A stretch of DNA of 64,000 bases from positions 558,001-622,000 of the forward strand of contig NZ_JBHTKA010000007.1 of assembly GCF_042676245.1 (NCBI RefSeq), in the 5' to 3' direction. The position numbers were made by a program, and so were the translations under genes. The notes under the pieces are model-generated. The model made no database searches. It had not been told where the DNA came from and worked only from the letters and a program-made list of their open reading frames with translations. Each line of letters opens with the position of its first letter. The first letter of the stretch is position 1. Below, one piece after another: positions 47,171 through 56,049 of the stretch. The stretch comes from Ohtaekwangia kribbensis (GTDB lineage: Bacteria > Bacteroidota > Bacteroidia > Cytophagales > Cyclobacteriaceae).

Positions 47171-50100
47171 ACTTAATACGATCAGCACTTCGTAAACCTA
47201 TTACCATATTGGTATTGGTAGCCGGTATGTTGTTCTTCGGGATCAACGCTGTGCGTACCATCAAGGTAGATATATTCCCCGCGATGAATCTGCCGGTAAT
47301 TTACTTGTCTCACCCCTTCGGAGGATTTACACCTTCGCAGATGGAAGCGTTCTTCGGTAAACAGTATATCAACATCATGCTGTTTGTGAACGGTATAAAA
47401 ACCATCGAGACACGAAATATACAGGGACTTACCCTCATGAAAATTACGTTCTATCCGGGTACCAACATGGCGCAGGCGGCTGCCGAGTTAAGTGCCTTTG
47501 CCAACCGGATACAAGCTATATTTCCACCAGGGTCGCAACCACCGTTCATTATACGATTTGATGCATCAACACTGCCGGTAGGACAGTTGGTGTTGAGTAG
47601 CCCTATACGATCCAACAACGAGTTGATGGATCTTGCCAACGTATATGTGCGGGCCTCCTTTACTTCTATACCCGGACTCGTTGCTGCGCCTCCTTTCGGG
47701 GGAAATTTACGTACCATCGTTATCAAAGCTGATCCTGATCTGATGCGTTCGCACAATCTTACACCCGATCAGCTGGTGGAGGCACTGCGGTTAAACAACC
47801 AGACTACACCTTCGGGGAACGTACGCATAGGAGACTATAACTATATGACGCCAACCAACACCACGATCAAAACGGTTAAGGATTTTGAAAAGATACCGTT
47901 GTTCAAAGGTGGCGTGCAGAATCTTTACCTGGGCGATGTTGCTACGGTGGAAGATGCGGCCGATATAACCGTGGGCTATGCGCAGGTAAATGGTAAGCGT
48001 TCGGTATATTTGAATATAGCGAAGTCTGCCGATGCCTCTACCTGGGAAGTGGTGCAGAACCTGAAGAAAAATCTTCCGCGCTTCCAGGCGCAACTTCCTG
48101 AAGATGTAAAACTCTCGTATGAGTTCGATCAGTCTACATACGTTATCAATGCCGTAAAGAGTTTGATGAGCGAAGGTATCATCGGTGCTATATTAACCGG
48201 ATTGATGGTAGTGTTGTTTCTCGGAGATTTACGCGGAGCCCTGATTGTAATTCTCACCATACCAACGTCAATTATTTCCGGTGTCTTGTTCCTGCAACTC
48301 TTTGGGCAAACCATTAACATCATGACGTTGAGCGGTCTCTCACTCGCCATCGGTATATTGGTGGATGAGTCCACCGTAACCATCGAAAATATACACCAGC
48401 ACATGGGCATGGGTAAACCGAAGGCGCTGGCTATATGGGATGCCTGTAAAGAAATAGCATTCCCGAAACTGCTCATCCTCTTTTGTATACTCGCTGTGTT
48501 TGCTCCGGCTTTCTCGATGAAAGGTATACCTGGCTCCTTGTTCCTGCCATTGGCATTGGCCATCGGGTTCTCGATGATAACATCGTATTTACTGTCTCAG
48601 ACTTTTGTGCCGGTAATGGCGAACTGGTTAATGAAGGATCATGCGAAGGAACATCCGGAAATAAAATACGATCCTACACTCGATGCAGGCCAGCAGAAGA
48701 TACACATGCTGGAACATGCGGAAGGCGGAAAGGTGTCACGCTTTGAGCGCATCAGAAATCGCTTTGTGTCATTCCTGCAGCGGTTGTTTCCCTTCCGTAA
48801 ACCGATTGTTATAGTATATGCTATTGTAGTAATTGGTATAACTGCACTGTTGCTTTCCACGATCGGACGTGATGTTTTACCAAAAGTAAATTCACGTCAG
48901 TTCCAGGTGAGATTACGTGCACCTGATGGCTTGCGTATTGAACGCACCGAAGAGCGATTACTCAGCGCAGTATCGATACTCGAGTCGATGGTGGGTAAAG
49001 ATAAAGTTGCTATCAGCTCCGCCTATATAGGTCAGCATCCCGGACAGTTCTCCATCAGCCCTATATATCTATTCACCAGCGGACCGCACGAAGCTGTATG
49101 GCAGGTGAGTTTGCAGGAAGACTTTGGCGGCACCATGGATGAGCTGAAAGAAAAATTCCGTGCTGAAATGGAAAAGAAAATGCCGGATGTAAAAATATCG
49201 TTCGAGCCGATTGAACTCACGGATAAAATTTTGAGTCAGGGTTCACCAACGCCAATCGAAGTAAGGATCGGCAGTCGTAACAAAAAGCAGAATGAAGCTT
49301 ATGCCAAAAAGGTTGTAGAGAAACTCAAAGCCATACCGTACCTGCGCGATGTGCAGATTGCTCAACCTATTAATTACCCGGCATTGAACATCAATATAGA
49401 TCGTGTTCGGGCAGCGCAGTTGGGCATCGATATGAATGATATATCTCGCTCGCTGATCGCTTCAACATCATCATCACGCTATACCGAGAAAAATGTATGG
49501 CTTGATGAAAGAGCAGGTCTCAGTTATAGTGTACAGGTGCAGGTTCCTGAAAACAAAATGACATCGGTAAGTGATATATCACAGATACCGGTGTTGCGAA
49601 ATACAACACGTCCGGTGCTAGGTGATGTTGCCACGATTGAGAATGATACTATATATGGCGAGAACGATAACCTCGGTGCCATGCCTATACTTTCTGTTAC
49701 GGCGAACTTGCAGAACAAAGATCTCGGCACAGCAACAACGGATGTACAGGAAGCACTAAGCTCATTAGGCGAACTACCACGCGGACTTACCATTGAGACT
49801 ATTGGTCTCAGCCAGGTGCTTACTGAAACATTGGACAGTCTTCAATCTGGTTTGCTGGTGGCGATCGTGGTGATCTTTCTGATGCTGGCAGCAAATTTCC
49901 AGTCGTTCAAAGTATCGTTAGTCGTATTAACAACAGCACCGGCTGTGATTTTAGGAGCGCTTTTGGTGTTATTGATAACGGGATCAACGCTTAACCTGCA
50001 GTCCTATATGGGTATCATTATGTCGGTAGGTGTATCCATTGCCAATGCGGTGTTGTTGATCACCAATGCAGAACAGCTTCGTCTTACGAATGCCAACGCG

Positions 50101-50397
50101 TGGGAGTCTGCAAAAGAAGCCGCAGCCCTTCGCATGCGTCCGATCGTTATGACGAGTATAGCGATGATTGCCGGTATGATACCGATGGCCATTGGACACG
50201 GTGAAGGTGGAGACCAGGTGGCTCCGCTGGCGCGTGCCGTAATCGGTGGACTATTTGCCTCTACACTCGCGGCACTATTTATACTGCCACTCGTGTTTGC
50301 CTGGTTACAGGAAAAAACAACTACACAATCAGTATCACTTGATCCGGAAGATAAAGACAGTAAATATTATATACCTTCAGCGTATGAAACGAAATAA
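47167..50397 (+). CDS. RND-family efflux permease
   Basis: 1076-residue inner-membrane pump with twelve membrane spans and two large periplasmic loops. It begins with the RND amphipathic helix and span (SALRKPITILVLVAGMLFFG). In span 4, the AcrB Asp-Asp pair appears as Asp400-Glu401 (GILVDESTVTIEN). In span 10, the AcrB lysine position is Ala959 (VGVSIANAVLLI), so the proton-relay set is altered. Substrate specificity (drugs or metals) cannot be read from sequence; the absence of the HME-type metal motif means a hydrophobic or amphiphilic substrate is more likely. Encoded in the order TolC, RND, adaptor, an uncommon arrangement compared with adaptor-first operons. Confidence 0.92.
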   Translation: MNLIRSALRKPITILVLVAGMLFFGINAVRTIKVDIFPAMNLPVIYLSHPFGGFTPSQMEAFFGKQYINIMLFVNGIKTIETRNIQGLTLMKITFYPGTNMAQAAAELSAFANRIQAIFPPGSQPPFIIRFDASTLPVGQLVLSSPIRSNNELMDLANVYVRASFTSIPGLVAAPPFGGNLRTIVIKADPDLMRSHNLTPDQLVEALRLNNQTTPSGNVRIGDYNYMTPTNTTIKTVKDFEKIPLFKGGVQNLYLGDVATVEDAADITVGYAQVNGKRSVYLNIAKSADASTWEVVQNLKKNLPRFQAQLPEDVKLSYEFDQSTYVINAVKSLMSEGIIGAILTGLMVVLFLGDLRGALIVILTIPTSIISGVLFLQLFGQTINIMTLSGLSLAIGILVDESTVTIENIHQHMGMGKPKALAIWDACKEIAFPKLLILFCILAVFAPAFSMKGIPGSLFLPLALAIGFSMITSYLLSQTFVPVMANWLMKDHAKEHPEIKYDPTLDAGQQKIHMLEHAEGGKVSRFERIRNRFVSFLQRLFPFRKPIVIVYAIVVIGITALLLSTIGRDVLPKVNSRQFQVRLRAPDGLRIERTEERLLSAVSILESMVGKDKVAISSAYIGQHPGQFSISPIYLFTSGPHEAVWQVSLQEDFGGTMDELKEKFRAEMEKKMPDVKISFEPIELTDKILSQGSPTPIEVRIGSRNKKQNEAYAKKVVEKLKAIPYLRDVQIAQPINYPALNINIDRVRAAQLGIDMNDISRSLIASTSSSRYTEKNVWLDERAGLSYSVQVQVPENKMTSVSDISQIPVLRNTTRPVLGDVATIENDTIYGENDNLGAMPILSVTANLQNKDLGTATTDVQEALSSLGELPRGLTIETIGLSQVLTETLDSLQSGLLVAIVVIFLMLAANFQSFKVSLVVLTTAPAVILGALLVLLITGSTLNLQSYMGIIMSVGVSIANAVLLITNAEQLRLTNANAWESAKEAAALRMRPIVMTSIAMIAGMIPMAIGHGEGGDQVAPLARAVIGGLFASTLAALFILPLVFAWLQEKTTTQSVSLDPEDKDSKYYIPSAYETK

Positions 50398-51511
50398 CCA
50401 ATCGATACAATTTTTTAAAACAACTTTAGGTGTAGCCCTGCTGATAACTCTATTCAGTCGTTGCAACTCCTCTGAAGGAAATGCTTCCGGTCAAAAGGCA
50501 GCATCGCCATCGGTACCAACCGTAGAAACATTTTCCCTCGAGAAAGGATTACTGTCTACCGAGATACAAATACCGGGAGAGTTATTCTCGTTTCAACAAG
50601 TTGATCTCTATGCACACGAAACGAGCTTTGTAAAGAAGCTATATGTTGACGTAGGATCAGAAGTAAAGGAAGGACAATTGCTGGTATCACTCGATGCACC
50701 GGAGATCCGTTCGCGCCTGGCAGGAGCAGAGTCTCGCTGGAAATCACAGGAGTCTGTTTACAAAGCGAGTAAAGCAAGTTACGATCGCCTGCTCGAGACC
50801 AGTAAAACACCCGGCACTATATCTCCGAATGATCTTGATCAGGCACATGCGCGCATGAGTTCGGACTACGATCAATTGCAGGCAGCGAAAGCAAGCTATC
50901 GCGAAGTAACCAATAGTCTTGATTACCTCGAAGTGCGCGCACCGTTCAGTGGTGTGATCACTGCGCGTAACATCAACCCGGGTGCGTATGTTGGTCCTTC
51001 CGGGAGAGGATCTGAGCATCCGTTATTTACATTGCAGGAACAGAAACATTTGCGCCTGGTGGTATCCGTGCCGGAAGCCTATACATCGTACCTGTTGCAG
51101 AATGATGAAGTGCAGTTCCGTGTAAAGGCATTGCCACAAAGTACATTCAAAGCTACTGTAAAACGTCAGGCGAGAGCACTCGATGTACGCCTGCGTGCAG
51201 AACGTGTGGAGATGGATGTATATAACAACGATAAGAAATTAATGCCGGGTATGGTTGCCGATGTTACGATACCACTGCCGGCTCGTGACAGTACGTTTAT
51301 TGTTCCGAAATCAGCTGTGATCAATACAGCAGAAGGCGTTTTTGTAATTCGCATCACCGATGGAAAAGCAGAACGTGTAGCAATAAAACCGGGCCGGTCG
51401 GCAGAAGGAAAAACAGAGATATTCGGAGCGTTGAACGTGAACGATAAAATTGTTACAACGGGTTCTGAGGAGATCAGGGATGGGGCTGCGGTGGCGGCTG
51501 CTAAGAATTAG
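50384..51511 (+). CDS. RND efflux periplasmic adaptor (HlyD/MFP), lipoprotein
   Basis: 375 residues. The ATG at 50384 overlaps the end of the RND gene by 14 bases and gives a signal peptide with lipobox LFSRCNSS; an in-frame start at 50246 would run through the pump gene. Features in order are the biotinyl-lipoyl-like half motif (VDLYAHETSFVKKLYVDVGS), a helical hairpin (about 115-165), the second half motif YLEVRAPFSGVITARNINPG, a beta-barrel domain and a membrane-proximal domain (VIRITDGKAERVAIKPG). It links the pump to TolC. It is the last gene of the operon, before a terminator. Confidence 0.9.
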   Translation: MKRNNQSIQFFKTTLGVALLITLFSRCNSSEGNASGQKAASPSVPTVETFSLEKGLLSTEIQIPGELFSFQQVDLYAHETSFVKKLYVDVGSEVKEGQLLVSLDAPEIRSRLAGAESRWKSQESVYKASKASYDRLLETSKTPGTISPNDLDQAHARMSSDYDQLQAAKASYREVTNSLDYLEVRAPFSGVITARNINPGAYVGPSGRGSEHPLFTLQEQKHLRLVVSVPEAYTSYLLQNDEVQFRVKALPQSTFKATVKRQARALDVRLRAERVEMDVYNNDKKLMPGMVADVTIPLPARDSTFIVPKSAVINTAEGVFVIRITDGKAERVAIKPGRSAEGKTEIFGALNVNDKIVTTGSEEIRDGAAVAAAKN

Positions 51512-51540
51512 AGGTAAGAAGTAAGAATAGGAAGTAAGAT
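51512..51540. repeat. purine-rich GAAGTAAG repeat after stop
   Basis: AGGTAAGAAGTAAGAATAGGAAGTAAG follows the adaptor stop codon (given here as units AGGTAAGAAGTAAG and GGAAGTAAG). A similar motif on the opposite strand (TTAGAAGTAAGAAGTGAGG) follows the AraC gene stop near 30600-30620. Confidence 0.5.
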
Positions 51541-51551
51541 TCTTTTTAAGG

Positions 51552-51592
51552 GCACTCGTTGTTTTTGGGACAGCGGGTGCTTTTGTTTTTTT
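51552..51592 (+). terminator. terminator of the efflux operon
   Basis: GCACTCGTTGT (51552-51562) pairs with ACAGCGGGTGC (51570-51580) through G-U wobbles, followed by TTTTGTTTTTTT. Confidence 0.8.
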
Positions 51593-51676
51593 AGGGCGGT
51601 ATGGTTTTTTATGGGAATGTAGTACTGGTGATGTTGGAATTGCCGGGTATAAAATGTTCCATTAACGCTGTTTATT

Positions 51677-51922
51677 ATGCAAACTATAGATGTCCCGATT
51701 GTAGATGAAATATCTTTTCGCGATCTGAAAGAAGGAAATTCCATTCAGGTGCGTGTTACGGTGTTGAACGATGAGCAGACACGTTTTGAAAAGGGAAATA
51801 CAGTGCGTGTAACGTGCAAGAATAAAAGCGCAGTAGCGAAGATCGTTTCTGATCCGATTATTATTGATGAAAAGACCGATGCCGACCATAAAGTATTGTC
51901 GCTGATCGTGGAAGAAGAATGA
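51677..51922 (+). CDS. hypothetical small protein, 81 aa
   Basis: Short soluble beta-rich protein with alternating hydrophobics (ISFRDLKEGNSIQVRVTVLN, VRVTCKNKSAVAKIVSDPII). The pattern suggests a compact barrel such as those binding RNA or nucleotides, but no family is recognised. It lies 59 bases before the GH13 gene on the same strand. Confidence 0.55.
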   Translation: MQTIDVPIVDEISFRDLKEGNSIQVRVTVLNDEQTRFEKGNTVRVTCKNKSAVAKIVSDPIIIDEKTDADHKVLSLIVEEE

Positions 51923-51980
51923 GACTACACTATATATAGCACGTAGCAAGTATGATCTTATAACCTTTACGATCCCTTTA

Positions 51981-53588
51981 ATGTCTGATAATCTTTGGTA
52001 CCGGTACGTCACCATTTACTCCTTGGATGTGGAGACGTTTTTTGATTCGAACGATGATGGTATAGGAGACTTCCAGGGGCTTATTCAAAAGCTTCCGTAT
52101 CTGAAACAACTGGGTATAGATTGCCTTTGGTTGCTCCCGTTTTATCCGAGTCCTAACCGTGATGACGGATACGACATTGCTGACTTCACCGCAGTTGATC
52201 CGCGCCTCGGCACGCTCGATGATTTCCGGCAATTTCTGATGGCAGCCAAACAACTTGGTATATATGTGCTGATTGATCTGGTAGTGAATCATACGTCTGA
52301 TCAGCATCCGTGGTTTAAGAGTGCGTGCAGTGATCGTAATTCTCCGTATCGCGAATACTATATATGGTCAGACTATATCCCGCAAGGACAGCATAAGACT
52401 ATATTTCCGGGCGAGGAGGACAATACATGGACCTGGAGCGAACAGACGGGTCAATATTATCACCATCGTTTTTACCGCGAGCAGCCGGATCTGAATATAT
52501 ATAATCCGAAAGTAAAGGAAGAGGTACGCAAGATCATAAAGTTCTGGCTTGATGAAGGTGTATCCGGGTTTCGTGTGGATGCTGTTCATATCCTGATTCA
52601 GTTCGCGCGTCCTGATCATGTTAATGGTCAGGATCACGAAGCTATCCTCGATGACATGAGGCGCTGGCTCGATGAGTGTAATTCCTCTGCCGTGATGCTG
52701 GCGGAAGCAAATGACGATATTGATAAATTACCGCGGTACTTCGGTAATAGCGATCGCATGCACCTGATGTTCGACTTCATTACCAATCAGCATTTGTTTC
52801 TGGCGCTGGCGCGTAATACAGCCCAGCCGTTGCGCGAGGCGATTGATATTCTTTTGAAAGTACCTATACCAGCCGGTTGTGGCTACGTAAATTTTATACG
52901 CAAGCACGATGAGCTCAATCTCGGCAAACTGAAAGAAGATGAACGTAACGAAGTATTTGAAGCATTTGCTCCCGAAGAGTATATGCGCATCTACGGACGT
53001 GGCATACGCAGGCGACTGGCGCCAATGCTGAATAATGATCGTGCACGTATGGAGATGGTATATAGCATTATGTTTTGTTTGCCGGGTACATCCATGATCC
53101 GGTATGGCGATGAACTGGGCATGGGCGAAGATCTCCAGTTAAAGGGCCGTGAAAGTATACGCACGGTTATGCAATGGTCTTCCGGGAATAATGCAGGATT
53201 TTCAAAGGCATCAGCCGAAGCATTGCCATACCCCGCAATCGACAAAGGTACGTTCAGCTATAAGAATATAAATGTGGCGGAGCAACTGCGGGAGGAATCG
53301 TTTCTGCAGTGGATGACCAGTGCTATACAATGCCGCCAGCAACTCGGTGCTACTACCATCGATAAATTTAAAATGCTGGAGTCCGGGAACGAATCGGTTA
53401 TTGTATTTCGATATGACGAAGGTTCAAAGCGATTTATACTCGTTCACAACCTGAATGATATGCCTGCTTCATACGCGTTAACCGAAGATATAGGCGCTGT
53501 GATGTGTTTTTTCGGTCCGGGTATACTGGGCAATAATCGCGAGTTACAGCTGGGACGTTACGGCTATGCCTGGCTAAAGAATATATAG
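51981..53588 (+). CDS. GH13 alpha-amylase family protein, trehalose-synthase-like
   Basis: 535-residue cytoplasmic enzyme with no signal peptide. GH13 region I is DLVVNHTS; the nucleophile Asp200 lies in GFRVDAVH, the acid/base Glu242 in VMLAEAND, and Asp310 in IRKHDEL. The N-terminus WYRYVTIYSLDVETFFDSN is that of trehalose synthase and related alpha-glucosyltransferases. It may interconvert maltose and trehalose or hydrolyse short alpha-glucans; the exact activity is unresolved. The flavin-dependent LLM gene begins 18 bases downstream, a pairing I recall from other genomes. Confidence 0.88.
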   Translation: MSDNLWYRYVTIYSLDVETFFDSNDDGIGDFQGLIQKLPYLKQLGIDCLWLLPFYPSPNRDDGYDIADFTAVDPRLGTLDDFRQFLMAAKQLGIYVLIDLVVNHTSDQHPWFKSACSDRNSPYREYYIWSDYIPQGQHKTIFPGEEDNTWTWSEQTGQYYHHRFYREQPDLNIYNPKVKEEVRKIIKFWLDEGVSGFRVDAVHILIQFARPDHVNGQDHEAILDDMRRWLDECNSSAVMLAEANDDIDKLPRYFGNSDRMHLMFDFITNQHLFLALARNTAQPLREAIDILLKVPIPAGCGYVNFIRKHDELNLGKLKEDERNEVFEAFAPEEYMRIYGRGIRRRLAPMLNNDRARMEMVYSIMFCLPGTSMIRYGDELGMGEDLQLKGRESIRTVMQWSSGNNAGFSKASAEALPYPAIDKGTFSYKNINVAEQLREESFLQWMTSAIQCRQQLGATTIDKFKMLESGNESVIVFRYDEGSKRFILVHNLNDMPASYALTEDIGAVMCFFGPGILGNNRELQLGRYGYAWLKNI

Positions 53589-53606
53589 CTAATATATAGT
53601 ATAAAG

Positions 53607-54582
53607 ATGAAGCCGGTAAAGATTGGATATCACGCATCGCATGAACAGTTTCTTCCCAGTGAATTGCTGCGATGGGTGGTTGCTGCGGAAGGCGCGGGGT
53701 TTCAAGCGGCACTCTCCTCGGATCATTTTTACCCGTGGAGTGAACAGCAGGGGCAAAGTGGTTTTGCATGGTCATGGTTGGGCGCTGCGTTGCAGGCTAC
53801 GTCCAGAATTGATTTCGGTATAGTCAATGCACCGGGGCAACGGTATCATCCTGCGATTATAGCACAGGCATGCGCTACGTTAGCAGAGATGTTCCCGGAA
53901 CGATTCTGGATTGCTATCGGCAGTGGACAAAATCTGAACGAACATATTACTGGTGATCGCTGGCCCGGCAAACCCGAACGCAATGCGCGATTGTTCGAGA
54001 GTGCAACCATTATACGCAGGCTTTGGGCGGGTGAGACAGTTACAACGGATGGGCTGGTGGTTACGGATGAAGCGCGGCTATATACTTTGCCTGCCAGGCA
54101 ACCATTATTGCTTGGAGCAGCCGTAACGGAAGCAACAGCACGCTGGATCGGAAGCTGGGCTGATGGCCTGATTACAACATCACGACCGACAGAAGAATTG
54201 AAACACATGCGCGATGCATTTATACAGGGTGGAGGAGAAGGTAAACCGATCTACGTGAAAGTACAACTTTCGTATGGCCGCTCAGAAAAAGAAACACGTG
54301 GCGAAGCATTACTCCAATGGCGCAATAACATTTTCGATAACGTTGTTATGACCGACTTGCGAACTCCTGCGCAATTCGATGCCATTGGTAAAAACGGTTG
54401 ACGTAAAAGAGCTGAAAGAGAAAGTATTTGTCAGCTCATCACTACAACAACATATGGATTGGTTAAGTGAATATATAGATGCAGGCTTCACAAACCTGAT
54501 GCTTCACAACGTAAACCGTCATCAACAAACCTTCATCGAAGATTTCGGTGACAAAGTATTACCGGTACTGAAGGGTTTATAG
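53607..54582 (+). pseudogene. LLM-class flavin-dependent oxidoreductase, frameshifted (TIGR03885-like)
   Basis: The first part (53607-54401, 264 codons) encodes a luciferase-like monooxygenase barrel beginning MKPVKIGYHASHEQFLP, with FWIAIGSGQNLNEHITGD and WADGLITTSRPTEEL. It then stops at TGA. The rest of the family, VDVKELKEKVFVSSSLQQHM to the C-terminus, is encoded in the +1 frame to 54582. Removing one A from the five-A run at 54390-54394 would join them as ...DAIGKTVDVKELKEK..., giving about 324 residues, the expected family length. It is thus a slippage mutation, a sequencing error, or less likely a programmed shift. It is paired with the GH13 gene upstream. Confidence 0.85.
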
Positions 54583-55038
54583 TTCATCTTGTTCGAACCG
54601 AAACGGCGTGCATACGTTATATATTGGAGCACCGTAATCATTTCGGCAAGCGGGAATTGACAATTCATGACCGGGCTCTGAAATAATGAATAATATATTC
54701 AGTTGTCAATTATTATCCATACCTTTAGCATGCTTTATCAGCCATTCCTCCAATTGTAGAACGCTCTTATCTAATGTCCGCACTTGAGGATAAGTCATTT
54801 TGAAGAAACGTAATAAAGCAGTCGTCTTTACGAAAGAATAATACTTCAGGCGAGTATTGCAAACGAGGTAAACCACTCTCTAGTCATTGTTGTAGATTAC
54901 TAATTAGTGTTATCAGGCAAATTGCATAATGAATTGTTCAAAACGTTATGCGAGATGTATCTCTTCCATTAAGGATCAAAGACAGATTCATCTTTATAAA
55001 AGATCTGTGTAGAAATTAAATATCAATAAAAATAGCCT
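54583..55038. other. intergenic region without recognised gene
   Basis: 456 AT-rich bases. A nine-base inverted pair AATTGACAA / TTGTCAATT (54655-54663, 54703-54711) and TACCTTTA at 54720-54727 are the only signals noticed. A long leader for the cold-shock-domain gene is possible, as cold-shock genes often have long 5' untranslated regions. Confidence 0.3.
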
Positions 55039-55479
55039 ATGAATGGAACATTCAGCAAAAGAGAAAAAGAAAAAAAGAAAGAACAAAAGCGAAAAGAAAA
55101 GGAAGAGCGCAAGGCCGAAAGGAGGGCGAATGTAAAAACGGGACAATCGCTGGAAGATATGCTGGCTTATGTGGATGAGAACGGTAATATTACTTCTACA
55201 CCGCCAGATCCCAATAAAAAATATACTACCAGGACAAATGATATTATTATAGGAGCCCGCAACATTGACAGCGCTTCTGTAAAACCGGTTCGTAAAGGTC
55301 GTGTAACTTATTTTAACGTTCCAAAAGGATACGGTTTTATCAAAGATCTGAATACGCAGGAAAGCATTTTTGTGCACGCCAATGCTCTGAAAATTGCCAT
55401 AAAGGAAAATGATATGGTATCATTTGAAACGGAGCGTACGCCCCGGGGGTTCAATGCAGTAGAAGTGAAGAAAATATAA
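55039..55479 (+). CDS. cold-shock-domain protein with basic N-terminal extension
   Basis: 146 residues. A very Lys/Glu/Arg-rich N-terminal segment (about 5-34) is followed by a linker and then a cold shock domain (about 83-146). The RNA-binding motifs are RNP1 in KGYGFIKD and RNP2 in SIFVHANAL. It probably acts as an RNA chaperone. The extended basic tail is longer than in CspA-type proteins (about 70 residues) but common in Bacteroidota. Confidence 0.9.
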   Translation: MNGTFSKREKEKKKEQKRKEKEERKAERRANVKTGQSLEDMLAYVDENGNITSTPPDPNKKYTTRTNDIIIGARNIDSASVKPVRKGRVTYFNVPKGYGFIKDLNTQESIFVHANALKIAIKENDMVSFETERTPRGFNAVEVKKI

Positions 55480-55488
55480 TATTTCAGA

Positions 55489-55689
55489 ATGGATCCGGGT
55501 GTTGAAGTGCTTATTCGCAAGGGGTATGACTCTGATCGTAAAGACCTATATTACCTTACACTCTTTACAAAGCTTGAAGATATGAATGAACTCTTCATGC
55601 ATCCGGATATAATCGATATCATTGGAAAAAACGTGGTTCGTTTGGAGAAGATCGACAATTACCGCTTTAAGCTATTTGTCTCGAAATAA
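55489..55689 (+). CDS. hypothetical small protein, 66 aa
   Basis: Begins nine bases after the cold-shock-domain gene, so probably the same transcript. The sequence is mixed alpha/beta and acidic/basic balanced (VEVLIRKGYDSDRKDLYYLT, VVRLEKIDNYRFKLFV). No family is recognised. Confidence 0.55.
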   Translation: MDPGVEVLIRKGYDSDRKDLYYLTLFTKLEDMNELFMHPDIIDIIGKNVVRLEKIDNYRFKLFVSK

Positions 55690-55729
55690 ACTTAATTGAA
55701 TATAGCGAACGCTATAGCAGTGGTATACT

Positions 55730-55987
55730 TTAAAAATACGAATGGAAGTTCTGCTTCCACCAGAAACTGAAACTGGAGTGGGGATGGTCAAGAGAAATCC
55801 GGGAGGCCAGATGCGTTACAGCTTCTTCAATCGTAGTTCCCTGCAGGGGCGTTCGCTTTTCATGTTGATCCACCATATAGAAGTAACCACTTTGTGTCTG
55901 CAGTACAATTTCGATATGTAGATCGCTGCTATAGATGTGTTGCAGTACTTCGCCTACATAACTTCGGTCAATTATTCGCTGTGTCAT
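55730..55987 (-). CDS. hypothetical small protein, 85 aa
   Basis: Short protein with a beta-hairpin-like central part (IEIVLQTQSGYFYMVDQ) and aromatic-rich C-terminus (SFSFWWKQNF). No family is recognised. It lies downstream of the desaturase terminator on the same strand, with its own ATG at 55987. Coding status is moderately supported by native-looking codon use only. Confidence 0.45.
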   Translation of the reverse strand: MTQRIIDRSYVGEVLQHIYSSDLHIEIVLQTQSGYFYMVDQHEKRTPLQGTTIEEAVTHLASRISLDHPHSSFSFWWKQNFHSYF

Positions 55988-56010
55988 AAGTATAGGTATT
56001 GTCCTAGAAA

Positions 56011-56041
56011 AAAAACCTGCCCCAATGCAACAGGTTTTTTG
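56011..56041 (-). terminator. terminator of the desaturase gene
   Basis: AAAAAACCTG (56011-56020) pairs with CAGGTTTTTT (56032-56041). Read on the minus strand, the stem ends in a T-run. Confidence 0.85.
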
Positions 56042-56049
56042 AAATTATA

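Noticed and set aside
51613..51640. GGGAATG / TTGGAAT pair upstream of the 81-aa gene as a fourth array
   Set aside because: Spacing is 22 bases, the third unit is missing, and the core does not match TTSGGAAAC.
54655..54711. AATTGACAA / TTGTCAATT as a terminator of the LLM gene
   Set aside because: The 39-base loop and lack of a T tract make it weak; noted only within the intergenic entry.
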